Shown here piece by piece: positions 51,617 to 61,035 of a stretch of 64,000 bases of DNA. The first letter of the stretch is position 1. The number at the start of each line of letters is the position of its first letter. The notes under the pieces are model-generated. The model did not search any database, was not told the origin of the DNA, and saw only the letters and a list, made by a program, of their open reading frames with translations. The position numbers were made by a program, and so were the translations under genes. The stretch spans positions 372,001-436,000 of the forward strand of contig NZ_CP025227.1 of assembly GCF_004010955.1 (NCBI RefSeq), given 5' to 3'. The DNA is from Actinomyces wuliandei (lineage in GTDB: Bacteria > Actinomycetota > Actinomycetes > Actinomycetales > Actinomycetaceae).

Positions 51617-54487
51617 CTACCGTGCTGCATGGTCCTTTGCTGCATCGCCTCCGGGGGGCGCCGCCTGCACCAGCAGCCTCAGCAGGGCTGCGGCCCCCTG
51701 CTTGTCCAGGGGCTCGTTGTTGTTGCCGCACTTGGGGGACTGGACGCAGCTGGGGCAGCCGTTGGTGCACCCGCACTGCTCGATGACGTCGAGCGTGGCG
51801 GCGAGCCACTGCCGTCCGGCCCGGTACCCGCGCTCGGCGAACCCGGCCCCTCCGGCGTGGCCGTCGTGGACGAAGACGGTGGGCTGCGCCGTCTGGGGGT
51901 GCAGCGCTGTGGACAGCCCGCCGATGTCCCAGCGGTCGCAGGTGGCCACCAGGGGCAGGATCCCGATGGCGGCGTGCTCGGCGGCGTGCAGTGCCCCGGG
52001 CAGCACGTCGTCACCCAGCCCCGCTGCCTCACAGACCTCCCGGGGCAGCGTCCACCAGGTGGCGGCGGTGGGCAGCACCCGCTCGGGCATGTCCAGCGGG
52101 TGCTGGGAGACCACCTCCATCCCTGGCAGCGCCAGCCTGCTGTAGCCGGTCACCTGGCTGGTGACCTCCACCGAGCCGAAGGACCAGGTGACGGCGGGCA
52201 CTCCCGGCAGCCTTTGCCCGCCACTCGGTTCCTTGTCTCCTCCCGGCTTCCCGCCGTCCTGCGGCACCACCCACTCCTGGCGCTCACGCTCGGCCAGGAT
52301 GCGTACGCTGGTGCGCGAGCGGGCCCGGGTGCGGTAGCCGACCGCTGCCTGCTGGCGCACGAAGGCCGCCTCCTCGGTGAGTTCCTCCACCACGTACACC
52401 GTCCCCTGGTGCACGTAGACGGCCCCCTCGTGCACGGTGGAGTCCGCCGCCGCGCCGTCCACGGTACCGATGACCGTCCCCGTGCCCGTCTCCACCACGG
52501 GGACGGCTGGCGGGCCGTCCCCGCGCAGGGAGGTGAGGTCCTGCGGCCGTCCGGGCAGGTTCACGTTCCAGAACCACCCGGTGGGGCGCCGCCGCAGGGC
52601 GCCGCGCTCCTCCAGCTCGACCAGCAGGGAGTCGTCGGCCAGGCCGAACAGGGCCAGGTCCTCCTGCCTCAGTGGGGACTCCGAGGCCGCCGCGCACAGG
52701 TGCGGGGCCAGCACGTAGGGGTTGGCCGGGTCGAAGACGGTGGCCTCCGGGGAGGCGAAGACCGCTTCGGGGTGGTGGACCAGGTAGGCGTCCAGGGGGT
52801 TGTCGGAGGCGATGAGGACAGCCAGGCCGCGCCCGCCTGCCCGCCCGGCCCGGCCCGCCTGCTGGCTCAGCGACGTGCGGGTGCCCGGCCACCCGGCGAT
52901 GACCACCGCGTCCAGGCCGGTGACGTCGATCCCCAGCTCCAGGGCGCTGGTCGTCGCCAGGGCGCGCAGGCGCCCACGGCGCAGGTCCGTCTCCAGGGCG
53001 CGGCGCTCCTCCGGCAGGTAGCCGCCACGGTAGGCGGCCACGGTCCCCGCCAGCTCGGGCAGGGACAGCCCCAAGGTGTGGCGGGTGCGCTCGGCCACGA
53101 TCTCCGCGCTGCGGCGGGAGCGGACAAAGACCAGCACCCGGGCCCCCACGCTGAGCAGGTCCACTGTCAGCTCGGAGGCCTCCACCAGCGCCGAGCGCCT
53201 GGCTGCTGGGTCCTCGGGGTCGGCATGGGCCGCCGGATCGCTGAGGCCAGAAGGGCCGGAGAGGTCACTGCGGGCGGAAGGGCTGACGGGGCCAGAAGGG
53301 TTGGAGGCGGTGGTGGGGTCGGCTGGCCTGGCTGGCGCGCCCACCGGCCCCGGGGCGGGTGTGCCTGGGGTTCGGTCGCCCGCGTGGTCGAGGAGGGCAC
53401 CCGCCACCCACGGGTCGCGCAGGGCAGGCTGCCACAGGGCCAGGCTGCGCTGCCCCGCCGGAGCGCCGTCCTCGCTGACCGTGACGACCTCGCTGGGCTG
53501 CGCCCCGATGAGCCGGGCGGCGGTCAGGGCGGGCTCGGCGGCGGTCGCCGAGGCGCACAGGACCACCGGCTGGGGACCGTCGGGCCGCAGCCGACGCACC
53601 AGGCGCAGGAGCCGCCGCAGCACCAGCGCCACGTGCGCCCCCAGCACGCCCCGGTAGGCATGGCACTCGTCGACGACGACGTAGCGCAGGCCCCGTAGCA
53701 GGCGGGTCCAGCGCTCGTGGCCGGGTAGGAGGGAGAAGTGGAGGAAGTCCGGGTTAGTCAGCACGACGTCGGCGTGAGCACGAACCCAGTCCCGCTCGGC
53801 CATCGGCGTGTCCCCGTCGCAGGCGCCGGTGCGCACCGTGCGCAGACCGACGGCGGGACCGGTGCTCCCGGCACCAGCGGGTCGGCTGTGCTCGTGGTCG
53901 TACGTGGGGCTGCGCTCATGGTCGTACGTGGGGCTGCGCTCCCGACTGTGCTTCTGGAGGCGCTCCTGGCCATGCCCATCCTGGACGCTGTGCCCATCCT
54001 GGACGGCCTCCAGCGCGGCGACCAGGCGCTCCAGCCCCACCGCCTGGTCGGCAGCCAGGGCCTTGGTGGGAGCCAGGTACATAACGGTGGGCCGCTGCCG
54101 CAGGGCCGAGACCCTCCCGCCGTTCTTCTCCCGGACGTTCTCACGCCCTCCCCCGCGCGGCCGACCGCTAACCGGGGCCGGGCACGCTGCCTGTGCCGCC
54201 AGGACGTCGCTGAGGGCGGGCAGCCAGGCGGCCAGGGACTTGCCGGAGCCGGTTCCCGTGGCCAGGACCGTGTGGTGCCCGGCGTGCAGCGCCTCGGCGG
54301 CCTCCACCTGGTGGGTCCAGGGGCGGGTGATGCCGGTGCGGCGGTAGGCGGCCACCAGGTCGGCGTCAGCCCAGGCGGGCCAGTCGGCCTGGCGCCCAGG
54401 GCGTGCCGGGACGTGCTCCAGGTGCACCAGGCGCCCGTCACGCGCGCCGACAGACTCCAGCAGCTCGGTGAGGTCGCGCGTGGTCAT
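51617..54487 (-). CDS. DEAD/DEAH-box helicase with DUF1998 zinc domain (MrfA/YprA type)
   Basis: 956 residues from ATG 54487. Helicase motifs are TVLATGTGSGKSLAAWLPAL (Walker A), MYLAPTKALAADQ, VVVDECHAYRGVLGAHV (DECH), LCASATAAEP, TSALELGIDVTGLDAVVIAG and SQQAGRAGRAG (motif VI). The C-terminal DUF1998 part ends with four cysteines in CGCTNGCPSCVQSPKCG, a zinc site, and VFVDGHAGGAGF-like sequence. The Bacillus homologue MrfA repairs mitomycin damage; the same role is likely. An in-frame 24-bp tandem repeat (about 53893-53941) encodes ERSPTYDH twice inside a low-complexity insertion. Two more Pro/Ser/Ala-rich insertions are present. Confidence 0.9.
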   Translation of the reverse strand: MTTRDLTELLESVGARDGRLVHLEHVPARPGRQADWPAWADADLVAAYRRTGITRPWTHQVEAAEALHAGHHTVLATGTGSGKSLAAWLPALSDVLAAQAACPAPVSGRPRGGGRENVREKNGGRVSALRQRPTVMYLAPTKALAADQAVGLERLVAALEAVQDGHSVQDGHGQERLQKHSRERSPTYDHERSPTYDHEHSRPAGAGSTGPAVGLRTVRTGACDGDTPMAERDWVRAHADVVLTNPDFLHFSLLPGHERWTRLLRGLRYVVVDECHAYRGVLGAHVALVLRRLLRLVRRLRPDGPQPVVLCASATAAEPALTAARLIGAQPSEVVTVSEDGAPAGQRSLALWQPALRDPWVAGALLDHAGDRTPGTPAPGPVGAPARPADPTTASNPSGPVSPSARSDLSGPSGLSDPAAHADPEDPAARRSALVEASELTVDLLSVGARVLVFVRSRRSAEIVAERTRHTLGLSLPELAGTVAAYRGGYLPEERRALETDLRRGRLRALATTSALELGIDVTGLDAVVIAGWPGTRTSLSQQAGRAGRAGGRGLAVLIASDNPLDAYLVHHPEAVFASPEATVFDPANPYVLAPHLCAAASESPLRQEDLALFGLADDSLLVELEERGALRRRPTGWFWNVNLPGRPQDLTSLRGDGPPAVPVVETGTGTVIGTVDGAAADSTVHEGAVYVHQGTVYVVEELTEEAAFVRQQAAVGYRTRARSRTSVRILAERERQEWVVPQDGGKPGGDKEPSGGQRLPGVPAVTWSFGSVEVTSQVTGYSRLALPGMEVVSQHPLDMPERVLPTAATWWTLPREVCEAAGLGDDVLPGALHAAEHAAIGILPLVATCDRWDIGGLSTALHPQTAQPTVFVHDGHAGGAGFAERGYRAGRQWLAATLDVIEQCGCTNGCPSCVQSPKCGNNNEPLDKQGAAALLRLLVQAAPPGGDAAKDHAAR

Positions 54488-54586
54488 GCGCCCAAGTGTG
54501 CCCCACCGCAGGGGCTGTAGTGCCCGAGCCGGGAACCAGGTCATCCCTGTCGTCAGGGTGCCCCACCGCAAGGGCTACAGGAAGGG

Positions 54587-55774
54587 CTACAGCGAGGACC
54601 GGGCCCGGGGCCGCCCCACGGCGACCCCGCTGCTGAAGACGGCCAGGGCGAACAGGGCGCACACCGCGCACTGGCCCACCATCGTCGTGATGGTGTCGCT
54701 GTTGAGCGAGGGCGCGGTAGACGCCGTCTGAATCACCTGGTTCACCCAGTAGCTGGGCGTGATCCTGGTCAGTGGCGCCAGCGCGTCAGGCATGTACTCC
54801 AGCGGCATCCACGCCCCCGACAGGAACGTGAGCACCATACTGAGGATGTTCGCCACGGCGTTGGCCACGTTGCGGCCCGTCCCCAGCTGGCCCAGGAGGA
54901 ACCCGACTGCCACGGAGAAGAGCATGTAGGAGAACAGCGCCAGGCCCACCAGCCCCAGGGGCAGCGCCGACTCTGCCGCGTCCGCGCCGGTGAAGGCCAC
55001 CATGCCCAGGCCGAGGACCCACAGCCACCCCACGGTGCCCACCATGAGGCAGGCAGCCATGACGCCGAGACTGCGCACGATCCCGCTGGTCGGGGCGGAG
55101 GCCAGGCGTGAGCGCACCGGGCGGCGGCTCAGCGCCAGCATGAGCGTGGAGACGGCCACCACACCGAAGGCGAACAGCGGGTAGAGGGAGAACTCGGTGA
55201 AGACCCTGAAGCGTTCCGGCAGGGACGGGGAGGCCACGCTGATCACCTCGGCCCGTACGGACTGGTCCACTGCCCCGCGCGCCAGCGTGACCGCCTCCTG
55301 GGGGGTGGCCCCCGACAGCGAGAGGTAGTCGTAGACCTGGTCCAGGAAGGCGCCGGCCCGCACGTCCACGCGTGAGCCCGTCGCGGACTGGTAGCTGACC
55401 ACGGTGTCCAGCACCGGGGGGTCCTGCCCCTCCTGGGCTGCGGCGACGAGCTCCTCCCCGTATCCCTCGGGGATGATGAGGACGTACTGGACCCAGTCCT
55501 GGGCGGCGGCGTCCTGGAGCGCCCTCCTGGCGTCCTCCAGGGAGACGGCCTCCCCCTGGGACTCCACGTAGCCGGTGAGCCCCTGGGAGATGGTGGAGCC
55601 GTCCCGGTCGATGACGGCCACAGCAGGCTCCTCCTCCACGAGCCGGCCGTCCTCCTGCGAGCTGGAGGCTGCTGCGGCAGTGAGCAGGCCCAGCATGCTC
55701 AACAGGACCAGGTAGACCAGGACGTAGAGCCGGTGCGCGGCGACGATCCGCAGCGACGTCCTAAAGATGCTCAT
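54587..55774 (-). CDS. ABC-2 type permease (second of two)
   Basis: 395 residues. One N-terminal transmembrane helix (LYVLVYLVLLSMLGLLTAAA) is followed by a large extracytoplasmic domain (about 40-190) and five more helices, the ABC-2 layout of YhaP/LnrN-like permeases. FLSGAWMPLEYMPDALAPLT is the usual segment before the last helices. It overlaps the other permease gene by 14 bases. With that gene and the ATPase it should form an exporter of the Lnr/YhaP type, often for peptide or polyene antibiotics. Confidence 0.85.
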   Translation of the reverse strand: MSIFRTSLRIVAAHRLYVLVYLVLLSMLGLLTAAAASSSQEDGRLVEEEPAVAVIDRDGSTISQGLTGYVESQGEAVSLEDARRALQDAAAQDWVQYVLIIPEGYGEELVAAAQEGQDPPVLDTVVSYQSATGSRVDVRAGAFLDQVYDYLSLSGATPQEAVTLARGAVDQSVRAEVISVASPSLPERFRVFTEFSLYPLFAFGVVAVSTLMLALSRRPVRSRLASAPTSGIVRSLGVMAACLMVGTVGWLWVLGLGMVAFTGADAAESALPLGLVGLALFSYMLFSVAVGFLLGQLGTGRNVANAVANILSMVLTFLSGAWMPLEYMPDALAPLTRITPSYWVNQVIQTASTAPSLNSDTITTMVGQCAVCALFALAVFSSGVAVGRPRARSSL

Positions 55775-56927
55775 GGCTCAGCCTCCTCATGCGCACCAGC
55801 GCGACGGCCAGGAACAGGAGGGTCATGCCCCCCATGACGGCGCAGCAGCGGGCGAAGGGCTCAAGGCTGTCGTAGTAGAGCAGGGCGAAGAAACTCCGGG
55901 CGATCTGCCACAGGGGGTTGGCCTGGGCGAGCAGGGGGGCGGACTGCTCCACGGTGTCGGCCAGCTGCTGCGCGCCGGGACCGTACAGGCCGGTGAGCAG
56001 CGACAGCAGAGCCACATTGCCGGAGACGATCCCCAGGTTCATGCCGCGCACCGTGCCCAGGGCGGCCCCGGCGGCGCAGGTCATGAGGCTGGCCACGGCG
56101 ATCGCCAGGTGGCACAGCCAGGTGCTCGGCCCGAAGCTGATGTCGGCCACCGCCCGGATGACGTAGAAGGCGATAAGCAGGCAGGCGACGATGCACACCC
56201 ACGAGCCGACCAGCGTCCCCAGCAGCACCCTCCAGCGGGCTGTCCCTGCCAGGCTGCGGCGGGCACCCAGCGGTGAGGATGTCGCCACGACCCCCTGGGC
56301 GGCGATGACGGACACGGCCGCCCCCGTCCCGCAGGCGAAGGCGAGCAGGGCGTAGTAGAAGCGCACCTGCGGGTCCGCGGGCTCCTGGGTGACCTGGACC
56401 TCCTGGGTGTGGGTCCGCGACACCTGGGTGGCCGCCATCTGCTCGGGGCCGACCCCCCGGGTGGTGAGCGCGGCGTACTCGGCCCGGGTGCTCAGGTAGG
56501 ACTCCAGGACGGCCCGCAGCACGGGGACTGTCGCCTCGTCGCTGCTGGCGGGGGAGACGTGGAGGACCGGCTCGTCGTCCTCCACGGCCAGGTAGCCGAT
56601 GGTCTCCCCCTCCAGGGCCGCGTCCTCCGCCTCAGCGGGGGAGGAGACGGGGTGGGTGTTGACCAGGTGCATGTCCCCGTCCTGGGAGGAGACGGCAGTG
56701 ACCACCTCCTCCAGCCCCTCCGCGTCGCGGTAGGGCTCATCCAGGACGACCCCCAGCTCGACGGGGTCGGCCTGGTAGAGCTCGTCCATGCCGGAGAACA
56801 TGCTGGAGAAGATGAGTGACAGGATGACAGGCAGCCCCAGCGTCCACAGCAGCAGCACCCGGTCGCGGACCAGGTGCAGCGCCTGGTAGGCGCCGATCGT
56901 CACGACCTCTGACACCGCTGACATCAC
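55761..56927 (-). CDS. ABC-2 type permease (first of two)
   Basis: 388 residues with the same layout: an N-terminal helix (VLLLWTLGLPVILSLIFSSM), a large extracytoplasmic domain and five C-terminal helices. YQALHLVRDRVLLLW at the start is typical of these permeases. It lies between the ATPase gene (63 bases upstream) and the second permease gene (14-base overlap), giving an ATPase-permease-permease operon. Confidence 0.85.
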   Translation of the reverse strand: MMSAVSEVVTIGAYQALHLVRDRVLLLWTLGLPVILSLIFSSMFSGMDELYQADPVELGVVLDEPYRDAEGLEEVVTAVSSQDGDMHLVNTHPVSSPAEAEDAALEGETIGYLAVEDDEPVLHVSPASSDEATVPVLRAVLESYLSTRAEYAALTTRGVGPEQMAATQVSRTHTQEVQVTQEPADPQVRFYYALLAFACGTGAAVSVIAAQGVVATSSPLGARRSLAGTARWRVLLGTLVGSWVCIVACLLIAFYVIRAVADISFGPSTWLCHLAIAVASLMTCAAGAALGTVRGMNLGIVSGNVALLSLLTGLYGPGAQQLADTVEQSAPLLAQANPLWQIARSFFALLYYDSLEPFARCCAVMGGMTLLFLAVALVRMRRLSHEHL

Positions 56928-56990
56928 CGCACCGCCTTGAACAACGCAGACATAGCAGACACCACTGACAGCGCTGGCATCACGGGCTCC

Positions 56991-58049
56991 TCAGGCTGCC
57001 TCGTCGCGCAGGGCGCGCCCGGTCATCTCCAGGAAGACGTCGTTGAGCGTGGGTGGCTCGGAGGCCACCCGCCCGCAGGTGACCTCCTGCGCTGCCAGCA
57101 CCTCCATGACGTCGGAGAGGTTGTGGGCGCCGGGGGTGCACTCGACGAGCAGCTCGGGAGCCTGCCAGGCCGCGGAGCGCACGTGACTCAGGCGGCGCAC
57201 CTGCTCGACGGTCTCCTCCCCAGGGGCCTCAGGGGCGACCACCTCGACGCGGATGCGCTCTCCGACCCCGATCATTGACTTCAGCTCGCTGGTGGTGCCG
57301 CTGGCGACCTCCTTGCCGCCGTCGACGATCATGATCCGGGTGCACAGCTGCTCCACCTCCTCCATGTAGTGGCTGGTGTAGATGATGGTCGCCCCCTGCC
57401 GGTTGAGGTCCCTGATGCCGTCGAGGATCGCGTTGCGGCTCTGGGGGTCCACCGCCACCGTCGGCTCGTCGAGGATGATGAGCTCGGGCCGGTGGGCGAT
57501 ACCGCAGGCGATGTTGAGCCTGCGCAGCAGACCCCCGGAGAGCCTGGCGGGCCGGAAGCCCGCGAAGCGGCCCAGGTCGACGAAGTCAATGGCCTCCTCC
57601 ACCAGGGCCCGGCGCTGCCTGCGGCCGGGGACGTAGAGGGCGCAGAAGGCGTCGATGTTCTCCCTCACCGTGAGCTCGTCGAAGACGGCCACCTCTTGGG
57701 GGACGATGCCGATGCGGCGCTTGAGGTCGTAGGAGGTGGCCCTCATTGGCTGCCCCAGGACGCTGATCTCGCCCCGGTCGCGGGTCAGGAGCTGGAGGAT
57801 GCAGCTGATCGTGGTGGTCTTGCCCGAGCCGTTGGGCCCCAGCAGGCCGAAGATCTCGCCCGAGGCGATCCGCAGTGTCAGGTTGTCCACCGCGACCAGG
57901 TCCCCGTAGCGCTTGACCAGGCCCTCGACCGCCACTGCGCTGCCGGTGCTGCCGGTGGCGGTGACTCTGGTGGTGGCGCCCGGTGTCGAGGCCGTGCTGC
58001 CCACTGCCTCTGACGAGGTGCCGGAGGTGCCGGTTGTCGTGTCAGGCAT
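56991..58049 (-). CDS. ABC transporter ATP-binding protein
   Basis: 352 residues from ATG 58049, preceded by GGAGAAGGAGA. A 40-residue Thr/Ser/Gly-rich start precedes the ATPase: LLGPNGSGKTTTISCILQLL (Walker A), GIVPQEVAVFDELTV (Q-loop), ARLSGGLLRRLNIACGIAHR (signature, with LL where QR or MK is usual), LIILDEPTVAVDPQSR (Walker B) and IIYTSHYMEEVEQL (switch His). It drives the two ABC-2 permeases downstream. The gene is divergent from the two-component sensor gene. Confidence 0.9.
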   Translation of the reverse strand: MPDTTTGTSGTSSEAVGSTASTPGATTRVTATGSTGSAVAVEGLVKRYGDLVAVDNLTLRIASGEIFGLLGPNGSGKTTTISCILQLLTRDRGEISVLGQPMRATSYDLKRRIGIVPQEVAVFDELTVRENIDAFCALYVPGRRQRRALVEEAIDFVDLGRFAGFRPARLSGGLLRRLNIACGIAHRPELIILDEPTVAVDPQSRNAILDGIRDLNRQGATIIYTSHYMEEVEQLCTRIMIVDGGKEVASGTTSELKSMIGVGERIRVEVVAPEAPGEETVEQVRRLSHVRSAAWQAPELLVECTPGAHNLSDVMEVLAAQEVTCGRVASEPPTLNDVFLEMTGRALRDEAA

Positions 58050-58238
58050 CTGTCTCCTTCTCCTTCGGGCTCCTTCGGGGCACTTGTTCGAAGTCCTTGT
58101 TCGAGGCCCTTGCCGACAGGCCTCCTGCCTGTTCCCGTCTGCTCGTGCCTGCCCGCCTCGTCTGCCCGTGCTCGTCATCGTGCCGCAGCCCCGCCAGCCA
58201 ACACAGCTGAGCGCTGTCACGAGACCCGCGTCTACCCG

Positions 58239-58276
58239 TGACAGATGTCATGGAGAGGTCTCCCTGAGACCTTCTC
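58239..58276. promoter_or_regulatory. Two inverted repeats between ABC operon and sensor gene
   Basis: TGACA and TGTCA flank two bases at 58239-58250, and GGTCTC (58257-58262) faces GAGACC (58266-58271). Both lie in the 298-base divergent space, about 190-230 bases from the ATPase start and 70-110 bases from the sensor start. Response regulators of the NarL type often bind such short inverted sites; this assignment is inference. Confidence 0.4.
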
Positions 58277-58347
58277 GGCCCAGGGGTGGGAGAGTGCCGG
58301 GTGCGCCAGGTGCTCCGGGCGCGCTGGGTGTGCCGGATAATCGACCT

Positions 58348-59451
58348 GTGGGACCACTGGTGGACAAGAGCGTCGTCCTGGGTGGCTGCACCGCCCTGAT
58401 GCTGGTGGTCGGCGTACCCGGTGTCGTCCGGGTCGTCTGGGTGCTGGTGGCGGTGGTGCTGAGCAGCCTGTGCGTCCTGGCCGAGGGCAGGCGCGGGGCC
58501 GTCGTCGCCCCGGCTGCCTACCTGGTGGCGGGCTGCCTGTCGCCGGAGTCCGTGCTCGGCGCGCCCCTGGCCGCCTACGACCTGGCCCGTTCCACCACGC
58601 TACGGGCAGGCGGCACCTGGCTGCTCCTGCTGTGCGGGGGGCCTGTGCTGGCGGCAGCGACAGGGGCGCGGCTGCCGCCGACGGCTGTGGTCCTGGCGGC
58701 CGTCCTGTGCGCCGTGGCGGTGCTCCTGGGTGTGCGCACCGCGCAAGGGGACCTGACCCGGGGTCACTTGTACCGTCTGCGGGACGACCTGCAGGTCAAG
58801 GTGGTCGCCCTGGAGCGCACCAACGCCCGCCTTCTGGAGGCCCAGGACCACGAGGTGCGGGCGGCCGCCCTGTCGGAGCGCACCAGGATCGCCCGCGACA
58901 TCCACGACACGGTGGGGCACCTGCTGACCCGCCTCACCCTGAGGGTCAGGGCGCTCCAGGTGCTCCACCGTGACCACCCCACCCTGCCGTCGCAGCTGGA
59001 GGAGGTGGGTGCCACTCTTGAGGAGGCGCTGGGCTCCGTGCGGCGCAGCGTGCACGCCCTGTCCGAGGAGGGCGAGGACCTGCCCACGGCCCTCAACCTG
59101 CTGGGGCTGCGCTGTGGCATCAAGGACGTCGCGGTCAGCTGCCTGCTGGACCAGGCCCCGCCCACCGACGTCTCCCACTGCCTGCTGGCGGTGACCCGGG
59201 AGGCGCTGACCAACGCCGTGCGCCACGGCGCAGCCGACTCCGCCCGGGTCGCCCTGGCCGAGTACCCGGCGTTCTGGCAGGTCACTATCAGCAACGATGG
59301 CGCGGTGCCGGGCCGGTCCGCCCGTCCCGATCCCGTGGGCATGGGCCTGCGCTCCATGAGGGAGCGGGTCGAGATGCTGGGGGGAGTCCTGCGTGTCACC
59401 CCCTCCCCGAGGTTCACGGTCTTCGCCACCATCCCGAAGGGGGACGCATGA
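58348..59451 (+). CDS. Sensor histidine kinase (HisKA_3, NarL-type system)
   Basis: 367 residues from GTG 58348, six bases after GATAAT (58336-58341). Four or more transmembrane helices fill residues 1-135. The dimerisation domain has the phosphorylated His in RIARDIHDTVGHLLTRLTLR; the ATPase domain has REALTNAVRHG and GMGLRSMRERVEMLGG. With few extracytoplasmic residues it is an intramembrane-sensing kinase, often used for envelope stress or antibiotics. It overlaps the response regulator gene by four bases and faces the ABC exporter operon. Confidence 0.92.
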   Translation: MGPLVDKSVVLGGCTALMLVVGVPGVVRVVWVLVAVVLSSLCVLAEGRRGAVVAPAAYLVAGCLSPESVLGAPLAAYDLARSTTLRAGGTWLLLLCGGPVLAAATGARLPPTAVVLAAVLCAVAVLLGVRTAQGDLTRGHLYRLRDDLQVKVVALERTNARLLEAQDHEVRAAALSERTRIARDIHDTVGHLLTRLTLRVRALQVLHRDHPTLPSQLEEVGATLEEALGSVRRSVHALSEEGEDLPTALNLLGLRCGIKDVAVSCLLDQAPPTDVSHCLLAVTREALTNAVRHGAADSARVALAEYPAFWQVTISNDGAVPGRSARPDPVGMGLRSMRERVEMLGGVLRVTPSPRFTVFATIPKGDA

Positions 59452-60119
59452 GGGTGCTCATTGTTGACGACGACGCCATCGTCGCCAGCTCCTTGGCCAC
59501 GATCCTGTCGGCGGAAGACGATATCGAGGTCGTCGGCCAGGGCGGCAGCGGCCCGCAGGCCGTGGCCGGGTACGCCCGCCACCAGCCCGACATCCTGCTC
59601 ATGGACATCCGCATGCCCGGCGGTGACGGGCTGAGCGCGGCGGAGCAGGTCCTGGAGCATGACAGGCAGGCCCGCATCGTCTTCCTCACCACCTTCTCCG
59701 ACGACGACTACATCGTGCGGGCGCTGCGGATGGGCGCGCGCGGCTACCTCATCAAGCAGGACGTGGCCCAGGTGGCCCCGGCCCTGCGCAGCGTCATGGC
59801 CGGGCTGACCGTCATGGAGGGCCAGGTCCTGGAGCGTACCGCGACCATGGGGGAAACCATGGAGGCGCCGACAGGCTCCCTGCGGGCGCCCCGGCCCCGG
59901 GGATACGGGGAGCGGTCAGCGGTCTTCGCCTCGCTGACCGAGCGCGAGTACGAGGTGGTCGAGGCGCTGTCCGAGGGCCTGGACAACGCCGAGGTGGCTG
60001 GGCGGCTGTTCATGAGCGAGGGCACCGTGCGCAACCACATCAGCGCGGTGCTGGCCAAGCTCGGGCTGCGCAACCGCACCCAGGTCGCGGTGCTCTACTA
60101 CCGCTCCGCCGGGGCGTGA
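59448..60119 (+). CDS. Response regulator, NarL/LuxR family
   Basis: 223 residues. The receiver domain has VDDDAIV, phosphorylated Asp53 in DILLMDIRMPGGDG, VFLTTF and GYLIKQD. The C-terminal LuxR domain is LTEREYEVVEALSEGLDNAE, then VAGRLFMSEGTVRNHISAVL. It is the partner of the upstream kinase and should control the divergent ABC exporter operon. Its last 22 bases overlap the end of the LysR pseudogene on the other strand. Confidence 0.93.
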   Translation: MRVLIVDDDAIVASSLATILSAEDDIEVVGQGGSGPQAVAGYARHQPDILLMDIRMPGGDGLSAAEQVLEHDRQARIVFLTTFSDDDYIVRALRMGARGYLIKQDVAQVAPALRSVMAGLTVMEGQVLERTATMGETMEAPTGSLRAPRPRGYGERSAVFASLTEREYEVVEALSEGLDNAEVAGRLFMSEGTVRNHISAVLAKLGLRNRTQVAVLYYRSAGA

Positions 60120-61035
60120 CCGGCTGCTGTGGGGTCCTGGGGGTCCTGGGGGTCCTGCAAGCTCCCCAGCGAGGAGCGCACCTGGGCCAGGAAGCGTTGC
60201 GCGATGGGCGAGAGGACCTGTTCCCGGCGCCAGATGAGGTGCATGTGTGAGGTCAGCGTGGGCTTCAGCGGGCGGAAGGTGAGGCCGCTGGACGGGCTGG
60301 TGTCCACCAGGTGGTCGAAGGCGAGCAGGTAGCCCAGTCCCATCCCGGGCGAAGACGGCGCCGTTGTAGGCCAGCTGGAAGGTCCCCTCCAGGGTGAGCT
60401 CCCCCATGCGCTCCCCGGCCCAGCCCGGGATGTCACGCTCCCAGGACTGCTCGGAGCACAGCAGCGGCAGGCCGACCAGATCCTCGACGGTGACGGCCTC
60501 CTTGGCTGCCAGGGTGCTGCCGCTGCGCATGACGACCCCCCACACGTCGATGACCGGCAGGGGAAGGCTCCCGTACCTGGTGGCGTCCGGCGGCTCGACG
60601 AGCGCGGCGAAGTCGAGCAGCCCGCGGTCAAGGCTGTCGGTGACCTGTGCGGTACCGCCGCTGGTGACGTGATAGCGCAGGCGGGGGCAGTGCCTCCTGA
60701 GGTGGCTGATCTCCTGGGCGAGGACGCTGACCTGCCAGGACTCGGCCAGGCCCAGGTGCAGGTCACCGCCGGTGACGTCGTCCAGGCCGCGGAACTCGGT
60801 CTCGATACGGTCCGCCATGCGGACAAGGTCGGTGGCGGCTCGTGCAGGAGCCTGCCCTCCTCCGTCAGCTCGATGCTGAAGGAGTGCCGGGTGAACAGCT
60901 TGTGCCCAGCTCGCGCTCCAGCGACCTCACCTGCTTGGACAGCGTGGGCTGCGTGACGTGGAGCGCTCCGGCGGCCCGGGTCATGTTCTCCTCGCGCGCG
61001 ACCGCGAGGAAGTAGCGCAGTGTCTGGATCTCCAT
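60098..61035 (-). pseudogene. LysR family regulator with three frame breaks
   Basis: From ATG 61035 the start [20 protein letters not shown] and [19 protein letters not shown] is an intact LysR helix-turn-helix. The frame then breaks near 60904-60907 (one base missing), again near 60833-60842 (one base missing), and near 60343-60352 (one base extra). Across the three frames the usual LysR effector domain can be read (GDLHLGLAESWQVSVLAQEI, then YLLAFDHLVDTSPSSGLTFR). It is divergent from the hydrolase gene, the usual LysR target arrangement. Three breaks in one gene suggest real decay, but the region has other indels too. Confidence 0.8.

Noticed and set aside
51629..53698. 689-residue plus-strand open frame opposite the MrfA-like helicase
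   Set aside because: Shadow of the helicase gene, with low-complexity Gly/Arg/His sequence and no ribosome site.
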